DNA of 64,000 nucleotides, taken from Amycolatopsis thermoflava N1165. GTDB lineage: Bacteria; Actinomycetota; Actinomycetes; Mycobacteriales; Pseudonocardiaceae. This document shows positions 29,372-36,586 of the stretch, piece by piece (position 1 is the stretch's first letter; every line of letters starts with the position of its first letter). Where the stretch lies: positions 2,407,731 through 2,471,730 of the forward strand of contig NZ_KI421511.1 in NCBI RefSeq assembly GCF_000473265.1. The letters are read 5' to 3'. Under the pieces are notes generated by a model, which did no database searches, had not been told where the DNA came from, and saw only the letters and a list, made by a program, of their open reading frames with translations. The translations under genes were made by a program, and so were the position numbers.

Positions 29372-29541
29372 GAATTCTCCTCGAGTGCTGGGGAAAGACG
29401 CGGTCGGAGAAGTAGCACCGGAGCGGACGGGTGAAACGGCGAATTCGCCGCACCACACTTCCGGGAGCCGGGGCCGACCATGTGAGCGAGGATTCGCGTT
29501 TCCTCATCGCGGACGGTGAACAACTCAGCGGCGCGATGAAC

Positions 29542-29558
29542 CCGTTGCGGCGCAACGG
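29542..29558. promoter_or_regulatory. Perfect palindromic operator candidate between prenyl synthase and ispH
   Basis: CCGTTGCG-G-CGCAACGG has 8-base perfect arms and sits in the 356-base gap between the divergent synthase remnant (start 29371) and ispH (start 29728). The GTTGCG/CGCAAC arms look like LacI-family sites. Two CGTTCGAA boxes nearby (about 29571 and 29690) may be further elements. No regulator gene adjoins. Confidence 0.5.
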
Positions 29559-29727
29559 AAACAAAAACTCGTTCGAATGAAGCTGCGCGGCGGGCTTGAA
29601 ACCGGGCCCGCGCTTCGGGCACCGTGGAGTTGTCCGGCGATCACCGGAAACCCGAAATCCCTTGTCTGGCAGCGTTTTCCGCTTCGTTCGAACCGCCGCC
29701 CGAAATGGGCGGAACAGGAGGACCCGC

Positions 29728-31017
29728 ATGACCGTCCCCATCCGCACCGGGAAAGTGGTGCCGCTCTTCGCCGCGCCCGGCGCCGATGTGCTGGTGCCAA
29801 ACGAAATCCGCTGGCACGGCGGCACCGAACCGTGCCCGGCCGCTCCCCTGCTCGCCGGGGGACTGCGCCGCCGCGGGCTGCGCGTCGCGGACGGGGTCGT
29901 CCTGGCCGGATCGGGCCCGCCACCGGGGATCCCGCCCGGCGGGCGAGCCGCCCTGGCCCCGGACTGGGCAGGCGCGCCGGCCGGTACACCGGGGCCTGCC
30001 CTCGCGGTGGGACACCTCAACACGGGGAATCTGCGCCAGGGACACGGCGAAGCAGTTCGCGCGGAGCTGGCCGCGGCAGCCAAGGCGATGCGGCCGCGCG
30101 TGGTGCGGCTGGCCGCGCCGCGGTCGTTCTGCGCGGGTGTCGAACGGGCGATCCGCACCGTGGAGCGGGCGCTGGCCGAGCACGGCCCCCCGGTCTACGT
30201 GCGCAAGCAGATCGTGCACAACACCCACGTGATCAACGAGCTGGCCGCGCGCGGCGCGGTGTTCGTCGACGAGCTGGACCACGTGCCGCGTGGGCAGCTG
30301 GTGATCTTCTCCGCGCACGGGGTGCCGCCGTCGGTGCGCACGCACGCCCGGGAGCGGGCGCTGCGGGTCGTCGACGCGACCTGCCCGCTGGTGTCGAAGG
30401 TGCACGCGGAGGCGCGGCGCTTCGCCGGGCGCGGCGACACGGTGGTGCTGATCGGGCGCCACGACCACGAGGAGGTCGTCGGCACCGCGGGCGAGGCGAA
30501 GGAGTCGACGGTGGTCGTGGAGACCGCGGGCGACGTGGCGGGGCTGCGGGTGCCGGATCCGTCGCGGGTGTCCTACCTGACGCAGACGACGCTGGCGGTG
30601 GACGAGACGGCCGGGGTGGTCGACGCGCTGCGCGCGCGGTTCCCCGCGCTGCGCGGGCCGCGGTCGGACGACATCTGCTATGCCGCGACCAACCGGCAGG
30701 CCGCGGTGCGCGCGGTGCTGGACGAGGCGGACCTGCTGCTGGTCGCGGGCTCGGCCAACTCGGCCAACTCCCGGCACCTGGTGGAGCTGGCCCACCGCCA
30801 CGGCACGCCGGCGCACCTGGTCGACCGGTGCGAGGACATCCGGTTCGCCTGGCTGCGCACCGCCACCACGGTCGCGGTGACGGCGGGCGCCTCGGCGCCG
30901 CCGGAGCTGGTGGACCGGATGGTCGCGGCGCTGGGCGGGCTCGGCCCGGTCACGGTCGAGGAGCGGGTCGCCGCGGTGGAAACCGTGCGGTTCGGCGAAC
31001 CGGCGGTTCCGTCGTGA
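29728..31017 (+). CDS. ispH: 4-hydroxy-3-methylbut-2-enyl diphosphate reductase with N-terminal extension
   Basis: Last enzyme of the MEP pathway: an iron-sulfur reductase making IPP and DMAPP. The three cluster cysteines are visible at Cys135 ([10 protein letters not shown]), Cys219 (DATCPLV) and Cys317 ([10 protein letters not shown]), along with SAHGVPP and [10 protein letters not shown]. The core starts near residue 124; before it is an extra segment of about 120 residues absent from housekeeping IspH. AGGAGGACCCGC precedes the ATG. It overlaps the terpene synthase (GTGA), so it is a cluster-dedicated copy that should raise C5 supply for the terpene. Confidence 0.93.
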   Translation: MTVPIRTGKVVPLFAAPGADVLVPNEIRWHGGTEPCPAAPLLAGGLRRRGLRVADGVVLAGSGPPPGIPPGGRAALAPDWAGAPAGTPGPALAVGHLNTGNLRQGHGEAVRAELAAAAKAMRPRVVRLAAPRSFCAGVERAIRTVERALAEHGPPVYVRKQIVHNTHVINELAARGAVFVDELDHVPRGQLVIFSAHGVPPSVRTHARERALRVVDATCPLVSKVHAEARRFAGRGDTVVLIGRHDHEEVVGTAGEAKESTVVVETAGDVAGLRVPDPSRVSYLTQTTLAVDETAGVVDALRARFPALRGPRSDDICYAATNRQAAVRAVLDEADLLLVAGSANSANSRHLVELAHRHGTPAHLVDRCEDIRFAWLRTATTVAVTAGASAPPELVDRMVAALGGLGPVTVEERVAAVETVRFGEPAVPS

Positions 31018-32060
31018 CCACCGTGCGGCTGCGGCCGTTCTACTGCCCGGTCGAGTCGCGGATCCACCCCGACGTCGACCTGATCGAGGAACGCGCCATC
31101 GCCTGGCTGGACCGGGTCCGCTTCTATCGCGACGAGACGGAGCGGACGCGGATCGTGGGCACGAACAGCGCCGAGTTCTACGCCCGCTTCGCCCCGGACG
31201 GGATCACGGAGAACGTGGAGGCCGCGGCGCACTGGGTGTACTGGGGTTTCGCGTTCGACGACGCCCGGTGCGACTCCGGTGAGTTCGCGCGCTCGCCGCA
31301 CGAGTTCCTGGTGATGGCCGGGCACGCGCAGCGCGCGCTGGAGAACCCGTGGCACCCGCCGCCGGACGGCGATCCGATGGTCCTGGCGCTGCAGGACATC
31401 GGCCGCACCTTCGCGGCGTGCGCGACGCCCGTGCAGGTGCGCCGGTTCGCCGAAGCCCACCGCGCGTGGCTGTTCGGGGTGGCGTGGCAGATCGCGTGCC
31501 GGGGCCGCGGCCGCATGCCAGACCTGGCCGAGTACACCGCGATCCGGCTGAACAGCGCGGGCGGGCCGCCGACGCTGGCGATGCTCGAAATCGCCGCGGG
31601 GCAGGAGGTTCCGGCCGCGGAAATGGATTCACCGGCGGTGCGGGCGCTCACCGAGATGACGATCCTCGTCGCCTCGTGGGACAACGACCTGCACTCCTAC
31701 CGGAAGGAGGAAGACGAAGGCGAAACCGGCATCAACCTGATCAACGTGCTGCGCGCGCGGCACGGGCTCGGCGCGGAGGAGGCCGTGGTGCGGGCCTACG
31801 CGCTGCGGGACCGCGTGATGAACCGGTTCCTGCGCCTGCGCTCGGAGGTCGCGGCCAAGCCGGTCAGTGCCGCGCTGCGGACCTACCTGGACGGGCTGGG
31901 CCACGCGATCCGCGGCAACACCGACTGGGCCCTGCGGGTGCCGCGCTACCACGGATACACCGGCCCGGGCGAGGACCCGCGCTGGGCCGACGAGCCGTCG
32001 GACCCATGCCCCGACCCGGTGCCCATCCCCGCCATCACCTGGTGGTGGGACTCGTTGTGA
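31014..32060 (+). CDS. Class I terpene synthase
   Basis: Cyclises a linear prenyl diphosphate by ionisation. The 348-residue alpha-domain protein has the first metal motif DDARCD (about 82-87), a pyrophosphate-sensor Arg in RLNSAGGPP (about 178), the NSE triad NDLHSYRKE (about 224-232) and a C-terminal RY in RVPRYHG. These are the standard bacterial sesquiterpene-type motifs; the product cannot be predicted, and mono- or diterpene substrates are possible. GTG overlaps the ispH stop. The only prenyl-chain synthase next to it is broken, so the substrate must come from elsewhere in the genome. Confidence 0.93.
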   Translation: MTTVRLRPFYCPVESRIHPDVDLIEERAIAWLDRVRFYRDETERTRIVGTNSAEFYARFAPDGITENVEAAAHWVYWGFAFDDARCDSGEFARSPHEFLVMAGHAQRALENPWHPPPDGDPMVLALQDIGRTFAACATPVQVRRFAEAHRAWLFGVAWQIACRGRGRMPDLAEYTAIRLNSAGGPPTLAMLEIAAGQEVPAAEMDSPAVRALTEMTILVASWDNDLHSYRKEEDEGETGINLINVLRARHGLGAEEAVVRAYALRDRVMNRFLRLRSEVAAKPVSAALRTYLDGLGHAIRGNTDWALRVPRYHGYTGPGEDPRWADEPSDPCPDPVPIPAITWWWDSL

Positions 32061-32077
32061 ACACTTGTGGAGGAGTC

Positions 32078-32332
32078 ATGAAGCGAAACGTCATCCGGAG
32101 CCTGATCGCCGTCGCCACCCTCGGCTCGGCGCTGGCGCTCACGCAGGTGCCGGCGTCCGCACAGGAGGCAGGCTGGGCGCCGGTGCAGGACCTGGGCAGC
32201 GCCTACTTCTGCCAGGCCGCGGGCATCGCCGGGCAGACCTTCGGCCGCTGGCAACCCGGCGACTGGCGGTGCGTCGGCCCGGTCCTGTGGGTCCGCAACG
32301 ACCCCCTCCTCGCCGGCGGCGCCCCAGCGTGA
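32078..32332 (+). CDS. Small secreted protein downstream of terpene synthase
   Basis: Eighty-four residues with a Sec signal peptide (KRN then LIAVATLGSALALTQVPASA) and a likely cut after ASA near 28. The mature part is about 55 residues with two Cys (about 50 and 65) that could form one disulphide, and it is rich in Trp and Gly. GTGGAGGAGTC precedes the ATG, and the gap from the terpene synthase is 17 bases, so it is co-transcribed. I know no family for it; its link with the terpene is positional. Confidence 0.75.
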   Translation: MKRNVIRSLIAVATLGSALALTQVPASAQEAGWAPVQDLGSAYFCQAAGIAGQTFGRWQPGDWRCVGPVLWVRNDPLLAGGAPA

Positions 32333-32571
32333 TCCCCCGCCGGGGCGAGGGCACAAGCACCAGCTCGGCCCGGCAGCGGCCGGTGTGAGACGTCGATCCG
32401 GGCGAGGCGCCGGTAGGCCCGGGGTTGATCGGCGCCACGCCAGACCGGCCTGGCCCGGCCGGGGCAGGCCGGCCACGCCAACACGGGCCATGCCAGGCCA
32501 TGCCGCAATAGACCCCAACCAGGTCAAGCCGGGCCAGACCCGCCGGCCACCCAGCCAGCCATGCCGGCCGG

Positions 32572-32634
32572 CCACCGGCCACCAGCCACCAGCCACCAGC
32601 CACCAGCCACCAGCCACCAGCCACCAGCCACCAG
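32572..32634. repeat. Heptanucleotide tandem repeat (CCACCAG), nine copies
   Basis: One variant copy (CCACCGG) then eight exact CCACCAG units. It lies in the 520-base gene-free stretch between the secreted-protein gene and the convergent cyclase gene. The rest of that stretch is C-rich, G/C-patchy sequence without a credible gene. Confidence 0.95.
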
Positions 32635-32766
32635 CCAAGGAAGGAGCGTCCCACCTCGATCAATCCGGACAAACCCGCGGCCCGCCGCCCTCGGCGGGTC
32701 CGCCCCACGACGGTCCGGTTCCGGGCCGCGACAAGCCGGTGGGCGCCGTGTCCCCATCTGCGCCGC

Positions 32767-32858
32767 CCACCGGCCGCGGGTGTCATGCCCCCACTGCGGC
32801 GTCCACCGGCCGCGGGCGTCATGTCCCCATCTGCGGCGTCCACCGGCCGCGGGTGTCA
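32767..32858. repeat. 36-37 bp tandem repeat, about 2.5 copies
   Basis: Units beginning CCACCGGCCGCGGG start at 32767, 32803 and 32840; the last is cut off at the stop codon of the cyclase gene (32856-32858). Each unit carries TGTCAT/CGTCAT then CCCCAxCTGCGGCGT. The array may act as a terminator zone; each unit holds the self-complementary CCGGCCGCGG-type core. Confidence 0.85.
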
Positions 32859-33632
32859 GCGCGGCTCGACCGCGAAGATCTCCAGGTCCCGGGGTGTGCC
32901 CTTCGCCCGGAACCAGCGTTTGCGGCGCACCTCGAAGCGCTCCGGGTCGAGCGCCTCCCGCACCGGGGCCGAGATCAGGACCTGCCCGCCGCCCGCGGCG
33001 TCCGCCACCCGCGCGGCCACGTTCACGTCCACGCCCAGGTAGTCGTGCCCCAGCTTGCGCGGCGTCCCGGCGTGCAGGCCCGCCCGCAGGCTCGGCCGGT
33101 GCCCGGAGATCTCCAGCTCGGCGACCCGCGCGCACGCCTCGATCGCCGCCTCCACCCCGGCTTCCGGCTCGGCGAAGACCGCCATCAGGCCGTCGCCGAG
33201 GCGTTTCACCACGCGGCCGCCGCGGCGGGTGATCTCGGGCTCGCTCACGCGCCCGACCTCGCGCAGCAGGCGGAGCGCCGCGTCGTCCCCGGCTTCCAGC
33301 GCCCACGTCGAGAAGCCCACGAGGTCGGTGAACAGGATCGTGATGCCCGCGGTCTCGGTGGCGCGCCGGGAATCGGTGAACGCCTGCCACACCTGGACCG
33401 CGGTCAGGCCCAGCTCGCGGAGCACACTCGGCTCCGGGTTGCCGGCCAGGGCGCGCGCCAGCCTGTGCGACGGCAGACGACCCGCCGTGGACAGCGGGTC
33501 GCCCATCTCGCTGTCGCCGGGAGCGAGCCGCCGGACGAACCGCGCGGTGCGGAGCAGGCTCTCCCGCCGGTCGACCTCGCGCAACGCCTGGCCAAGCCTG
33601 CTGCGGCGGCCGCCGGGGGCCTCGTCGGTCAC
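32856..33632 (-). CDS. Class III adenylate/guanylate cyclase domain protein
   Basis: About 258 residues with an N-terminal helical region (about 1-85) and a catalytic domain: first metal Asp in ITILFTDLVGFS (about 95-106), second in RLGDGLMAVF (about 142-151), and the transition-state segment YLGVDVNVAARVADA (about 195-209). The N-terminal part (ALAGNPEPSVLRELGLT) resembles the pH-sensing helix region of mycobacterial soluble cyclases such as Rv1264 in outline only. GTG 33632 has TATCCT 7 bases upstream, suggesting a leaderless mRNA. It is monocistronic, framed by repeats on both sides. Confidence 0.85.
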   Translation of the reverse strand: MTDEAPGGRRSRLGQALREVDRRESLLRTARFVRRLAPGDSEMGDPLSTAGRLPSHRLARALAGNPEPSVLRELGLTAVQVWQAFTDSRRATETAGITILFTDLVGFSTWALEAGDDAALRLLREVGRVSEPEITRRGGRVVKRLGDGLMAVFAEPEAGVEAAIEACARVAELEISGHRPSLRAGLHAGTPRKLGHDYLGVDVNVAARVADAAGGGQVLISAPVREALDPERFEVRRKRWFRAKGTPRDLEIFAVEPR

Positions 33633-33648
33633 CGCGCCAGGATAATGG

Positions 33649-33955
33649 CCCGCGATCACCACCCGCGACGCGTCAGCGATCACCCCCACCGCGAGCCACC
33701 GCGGCCACCGACGGCCTCGCCGGTCACCACCCCACCGCCAGCCACCGCGGCCACCTCGGTCACCACGCGACCAGGACAGCGGCCCGCAATCACCCCCGCG
33801 ACGCCTCAACGACCGCCCCCGCCGCCAGCTGCGGCGGCCGCCGACGGCCTCACCGGTCACCACCCCACCGCCAGCCACCGCCGGCCCCACCAGTCACCAA
33901 GGGACCAGGACAGCGCCCGCAATCACCCGCGACGCGTCAGCGATCACCCTCACCG
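33649..33955. repeat. Degenerate tandem repeat of about 133 bp, two units plus part of a third
   Basis: Similar blocks (CCCGCRATCACC...CGCGACGC) start near 33649, 33784 and 33916. Each is followed by a GTCACCACCCCACCGCCAGC stretch in the first two. The field fills the gap between the cyclase start and the bioN 3' end and slightly invades the bioN coding end (33937 onward). The plus strand is C-rich and G-poor. No credible gene is present in 33633-33936. Confidence 0.75.
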
Positions 33956-34536
33956 CGCGCGGCGAGGGCCTCCCCGAGCTCGTCGGCGTGCCGCAACGTC
34001 CGGACCAGGAATGGGACGGTGATCGCGACCACCGACCGGTCCGCGCCGCGCGCCTTGGCCGCCTCCCGGACCTCGCCCGCGATCCCGGTCAGCGTCGCCA
34101 CGGCCTGCAGCGTCAACCCGACCAGCAACCCGAGCCGTTCCGGCCGCACCCCGAACCGCCGCAACGGGCCCAGCCCGCGCTCGATCGCGGCCACCAGGTC
34201 GTCGACGCGGGTCGTGACCGTCACCAGGTTCGCGGCGGCGAGCGCGGCGACGATCCGCAGGCACACCACGACCGCAGGCTCCAGCCCGAGCAGCCACCAC
34301 TGCAACGCGAACACCACCGCGACGAGCAGCCCCAGCGACCGCAGCAGCCCCCAGCACCGCCGCCAGGACACCCGCGCGACCGCGTAACCGGCCACCGCGG
34401 CGGCGCACAACACCCCGAGCCACACCGGCGACCGCAACACGAAGATCACCACGGCGAGCGCCAGCAGCACCAGGAACTTCACCCCCGCCGGGGTGCGGTG
34501 CAGGACGCTCGTCCCCGGCTCGTACCAGGCGTTCAC
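33937..34536 (-). CDS. bioN: ECF transporter T component, biotin type
   Basis: A 199-residue membrane coupling protein of an energy-coupling-factor vitamin importer. Four to five helices are visible (VKFLVLLALAVVIFVL, WLGVLCAAAVAGYAV, SLGLLVAVVFALQWWLLG, LRIVAALAAANLVTV). The cytoplasmic coupling helices carry the Ala-Arg-Gly signature in KARGAD (about 164), with PFLVRTLRHADELGEALAARG at the end. The GTG overlaps the ATPase stop. In the same operon as a BioY, it is assigned to biotin uptake. Confidence 0.85.
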   Translation of the reverse strand: MNAWYEPGTSVLHRTPAGVKFLVLLALAVVIFVLRSPVWLGVLCAAAVAGYAVARVSWRRCWGLLRSLGLLVAVVFALQWWLLGLEPAVVVCLRIVAALAAANLVTVTTRVDDLVAAIERGLGPLRRFGVRPERLGLLVGLTLQAVATLTGIAGEVREAAKARGADRSVVAITVPFLVRTLRHADELGEALAARGEGDR

Positions 34537-35207
34537 GCGATCAGCTTCCGGTACCACGCCAGCGCCGGCCCCGGCGCGTCGTCCGCCACGACCCGGCCCG
34601 CGTCCAGCACCACGACCCGGTCGAAGCCGCCGAGCAGCTCCAGGTCGTGCGTCACCAGGACCACCTGCTGGGGCAGTCCGGCCAGCGTCTCGGCGAACCG
34701 CCGCTTGTTGCGCAGGTCCAGCAGCGTCGTCGGCTCGTCGCAGACCAGGATGTCCGGCTCCAGCACCAGCATCGCGCACAGCGCCAGCAACTGCTTCTGC
34801 CCGCCGGACAACTGGTGCGCCGGGTGGTCCACGTAGTCGCCGAGGCCGTAGCGCGCCAGGACCTCCGCGGCCCGCCCGGCGCGCTCCGGTTTGGACAGCC
34901 CACTCCGGCGCAGCGAAAACGCGACGTCCTCACCGGCGGTGGGCATCACGATCTGGCTGTCCGGGTTGGTGAACAGGAACCCGACCCGTTTGCGCACCGC
35001 CCGGCCCTCGCGCACCGGGTCCAGACCGTCGACCAGGACACGGCCTTCCGTGGGGGCCACCAGGCCGTTGATCATGCGCGCCAGCGTGGACTTGCCGGAA
35101 CCGTTGGCGCCCACGAAAGCCACCCGCCGCTCCGGGATGCGCAAGTCCACATCGGACAGCACGACCCGCGAGCCGTACGCGTGCCCGACGCCCTCGAACT
35201 CGATCAT
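34533..35207 (-). CDS. bioM: ECF transporter A component (ATPase), biotin type
   Basis: A 224-residue CbiO/EcfA-like ATPase with Walker A GANGSGKST (about 33-41), Q-loop region FTNPDSQIVMPTAGED (typical of ECF ATPases), signature LSGGQKQLLALC, Walker B LVCDEPTTLLDLRNK and H-loop VLVTHDLE. ATG overlaps the thiolase stop and its own stop overlaps bioN. A single ATPase implies a homodimer, as in BioMNY of other bacteria. Confidence 0.9.
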   Translation of the reverse strand: MIEFEGVGHAYGSRVVLSDVDLRIPERRVAFVGANGSGKSTLARMINGLVAPTEGRVLVDGLDPVREGRAVRKRVGFLFTNPDSQIVMPTAGEDVAFSLRRSGLSKPERAGRAAEVLARYGLGDYVDHPAHQLSGGQKQLLALCAMLVLEPDILVCDEPTTLLDLRNKRRFAETLAGLPQQVVLVTHDLELLGGFDRVVVLDAGRVVADDAPGPALAWYRKLIA

Positions 35208-36310
35208 CCCGTCTCCCACCTCGTCGCCACACCCACCCCGCCGCCTGCGGACAGCGCGGCCAGCCCGCACGTCCCGGCCCGCCGCCGCACCAGTGTGCCG
35301 AACAGCCGCACGACCAGCACGGCGCCCGACGCTCCCCACGGGTGACCCAGCGCGATCGCCCCGCCGTCCGGGCTCACGACCTCCTCGTCGATCCCGGCCG
35401 CGTCCAGGCACGCCAGCGCCTGCCCGGCGAACGCCTCGTTGAACTCGACCACGTCCGGCCGCCGGTCCAGCACGCGCCGCATGGCGGGCACCGCGCCGAG
35501 CCCGAGCCGGTTCGGGTCCACCGCCGAGGTCGCCGACGCGGCCAGCCGCAGCCCCGGCACCCCGAGCCGCCGCTGCACGCGCTCGCTCACGATCAGCACC
35601 GCCGCCGCGCCGTCGTTGATTCCGCACGAGTTCGCTGCCGTCGCGGTGCCGTCCGGGGTGAACGCGGGCCGGAACCGCGCCAGCCGCGCCTCGGTGAAGC
35701 CGTCGCGCGGCCGCTCGTCCCGCACCACGCCGCCGACCGGCACGATCTCGGCGTCGAACCGGCCCGCCCGCTGCGCCGCGACCGCGCGGGCGTGGCTGCG
35801 TGCGGCGAAGGCGTCCTGCCGTTGCCGCGAGATCCCGGCCTCCGCGGCGACCAGGTCGGCCGCCGGACCCATGTCGGGATCGCCGATCTCCGCCGGCGCG
35901 AACGGGGCCCGCGTGTAGAACTCGCCCGGTTCGCTGCTCCCGTCCACCCGCCAGGCGCGGAACGGCGCCGTCGAGGCGCTCTCCACCCCGCCCGCGAGGA
36001 ACACCTCGCCCTCACCGGCGCGGATCATCGCGGCCGCCAGGGTGATCGCGGCCAGCCCGCTCGCGCACTGCCGGTCGACGGTCACCCCGGGCACCGCGAG
36101 GCCAGCCCGCAACGCGGCGACCCGCGCGGGGTTCCCGCCCGGCCCGAACACGTTCCCCAGCACCACGTCATCCACTGTGGACAGACCGGCGTCGTCGAGG
36201 GCAGCCCGCAGCACGGGCGCGGCCAGCTCGTCGACCGGCACCCCGCGCAGGGCTCCGAAGGCGTTGCCGATGGCGGTCCGCCGAGCGGCGATCACAACGG
36301 GCGTGGTCAC
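35204..36310 (-). CDS. Thiolase-family acyltransferase in the biotin-transport operon
   Basis: A 368-residue thiolase fold. The nucleophilic Cys82 is in RQCASGLAAI, NEAFAGQ is present near 295, and His323 in GGAIALGHPWGASG. The usual second catalytic Cys (in C-x-G-G-G) is replaced by Ser354 in LSAGGG, so proton transfer in a normal reversible thiolase reaction would be impaired; another Cys (348) is 6 residues before. Such enzymes may favour condensation or another acyl transfer. It sits between an acyl-CoA ligase and bioMN, suggesting work on a pimelate-like acyl chain, by inference. GTG 36310 overlaps a mini-ORF stop. Confidence 0.82.
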   Translation of the reverse strand: MTTPVVIAARRTAIGNAFGALRGVPVDELAAPVLRAALDDAGLSTVDDVVLGNVFGPGGNPARVAALRAGLAVPGVTVDRQCASGLAAITLAAAMIRAGEGEVFLAGGVESASTAPFRAWRVDGSSEPGEFYTRAPFAPAEIGDPDMGPAADLVAAEAGISRQRQDAFAARSHARAVAAQRAGRFDAEIVPVGGVVRDERPRDGFTEARLARFRPAFTPDGTATAANSCGINDGAAAVLIVSERVQRRLGVPGLRLAASATSAVDPNRLGLGAVPAMRRVLDRRPDVVEFNEAFAGQALACLDAAGIDEEVVSPDGGAIALGHPWGASGAVLVVRLFGTLVRRRAGTCGLAALSAGGGVGVATRWETG

Positions 36311-36402
36311 GACAGCAGCCCCACATCCAGCGCCCCCAGCCGCGCGGCGACCAACACCCGCCCCAGCCCGACACACGCGACGACCACCACAGGCACAGTC
36401 AC
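36307..36402 (-). CDS. Mini-ORF 1 of a 92-bp repeat, overlapping the thiolase start
   Basis: A 31-residue reading starting VTVPVVVVACVGLGRVLVAA and ending in DVGLLS. Its GTG overlaps the stop of mini-ORF 2 and its TGA overlaps the thiolase GTG. The sequence resembles the first 30 residues of the thiolase (VTTPVVIAARRTAIG...FGALRGVPVDEL), so the unit may be a copied thiolase 5' end. Whether a stable peptide is made is unknown; the function may be translational re-initiation. Confidence 0.45.
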   Translation of the reverse strand: MTVPVVVVACVGLGRVLVAARLGALDVGLLS

Positions 36403-36494
36403 GACAGCAACTCCACATCCAGCGCCCCCAGCCGCGCGGCGACCAACACCCGCCCCAGCCCGACACACGCGGCCACCACCACAGGCACAGTCAC
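36399..36494 (-). CDS. Mini-ORF 2 of the 92-bp repeat
   Basis: A 31-residue reading, VTVPVVVAACVGLGRVLVAA then RLGALDVELLS. It is nearly identical to mini-ORF 1. Start and stop both overlap neighbours by GTGA. Hydrophobic, Val/Ala/Leu-rich, with one Cys. Confidence 0.45.
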   Translation of the reverse strand: MTVPVVVAACVGLGRVLVAARLGALDVELLS

Positions 36495-36586
36495 GACAGC
36501 AGCTCCACCGACATAGCCCCGAGCTGCGCGGCGACGAACACCCGGGCCGGCCCGTCACACAAGGCGATCACGGCAGCCATGGTCAC
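36491..36586 (-). CDS. Mini-ORF 3 of the 92-bp repeat, overlapping the acyl-CoA ligase stop
   Basis: A 31-residue reading, VTMAAVIALCDGPARVFVAA then QLGAMSVELLS, the most diverged copy yet still exactly the same length and still open. Its GTG overlaps the ligase TGA. Conservation of length and frame despite base changes argues that the chain is maintained rather than accidental. Confidence 0.45.
   Translation of the reverse strand: MTMAAVIALCDGPARVFVAAQLGAMSVELLS

Larger units (their letters stand above)
36307..36586. repeat. 92-bp tandem repeat, three copies, built of GTGA-overlapping mini-ORFs
   Basis: Copies begin at 36308, 36400 and 36492 (plus strand CACGACAGCA...). The first two are nearly identical and the third is diverged. 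The 92-base period equals a 96-base ORF minus a 4-base GTGA overlap, so reading passes from the acyl-CoA ligase through three mini-ORFs into thiolase with no intergenic base. Confidence 0.92.

Noticed and set aside
32571..32858. CRISPR array
   Set aside because: Units are contiguous heptamers or 36-mers with no distinct spacers and no cas genes nearby.
32385..34022. Pro/Arg-rich 545-residue plus-strand reading over the repeats and cyclase gene
   Set aside because: Composition artefact of C-rich repeats and shadow of the cyclase on the other strand.
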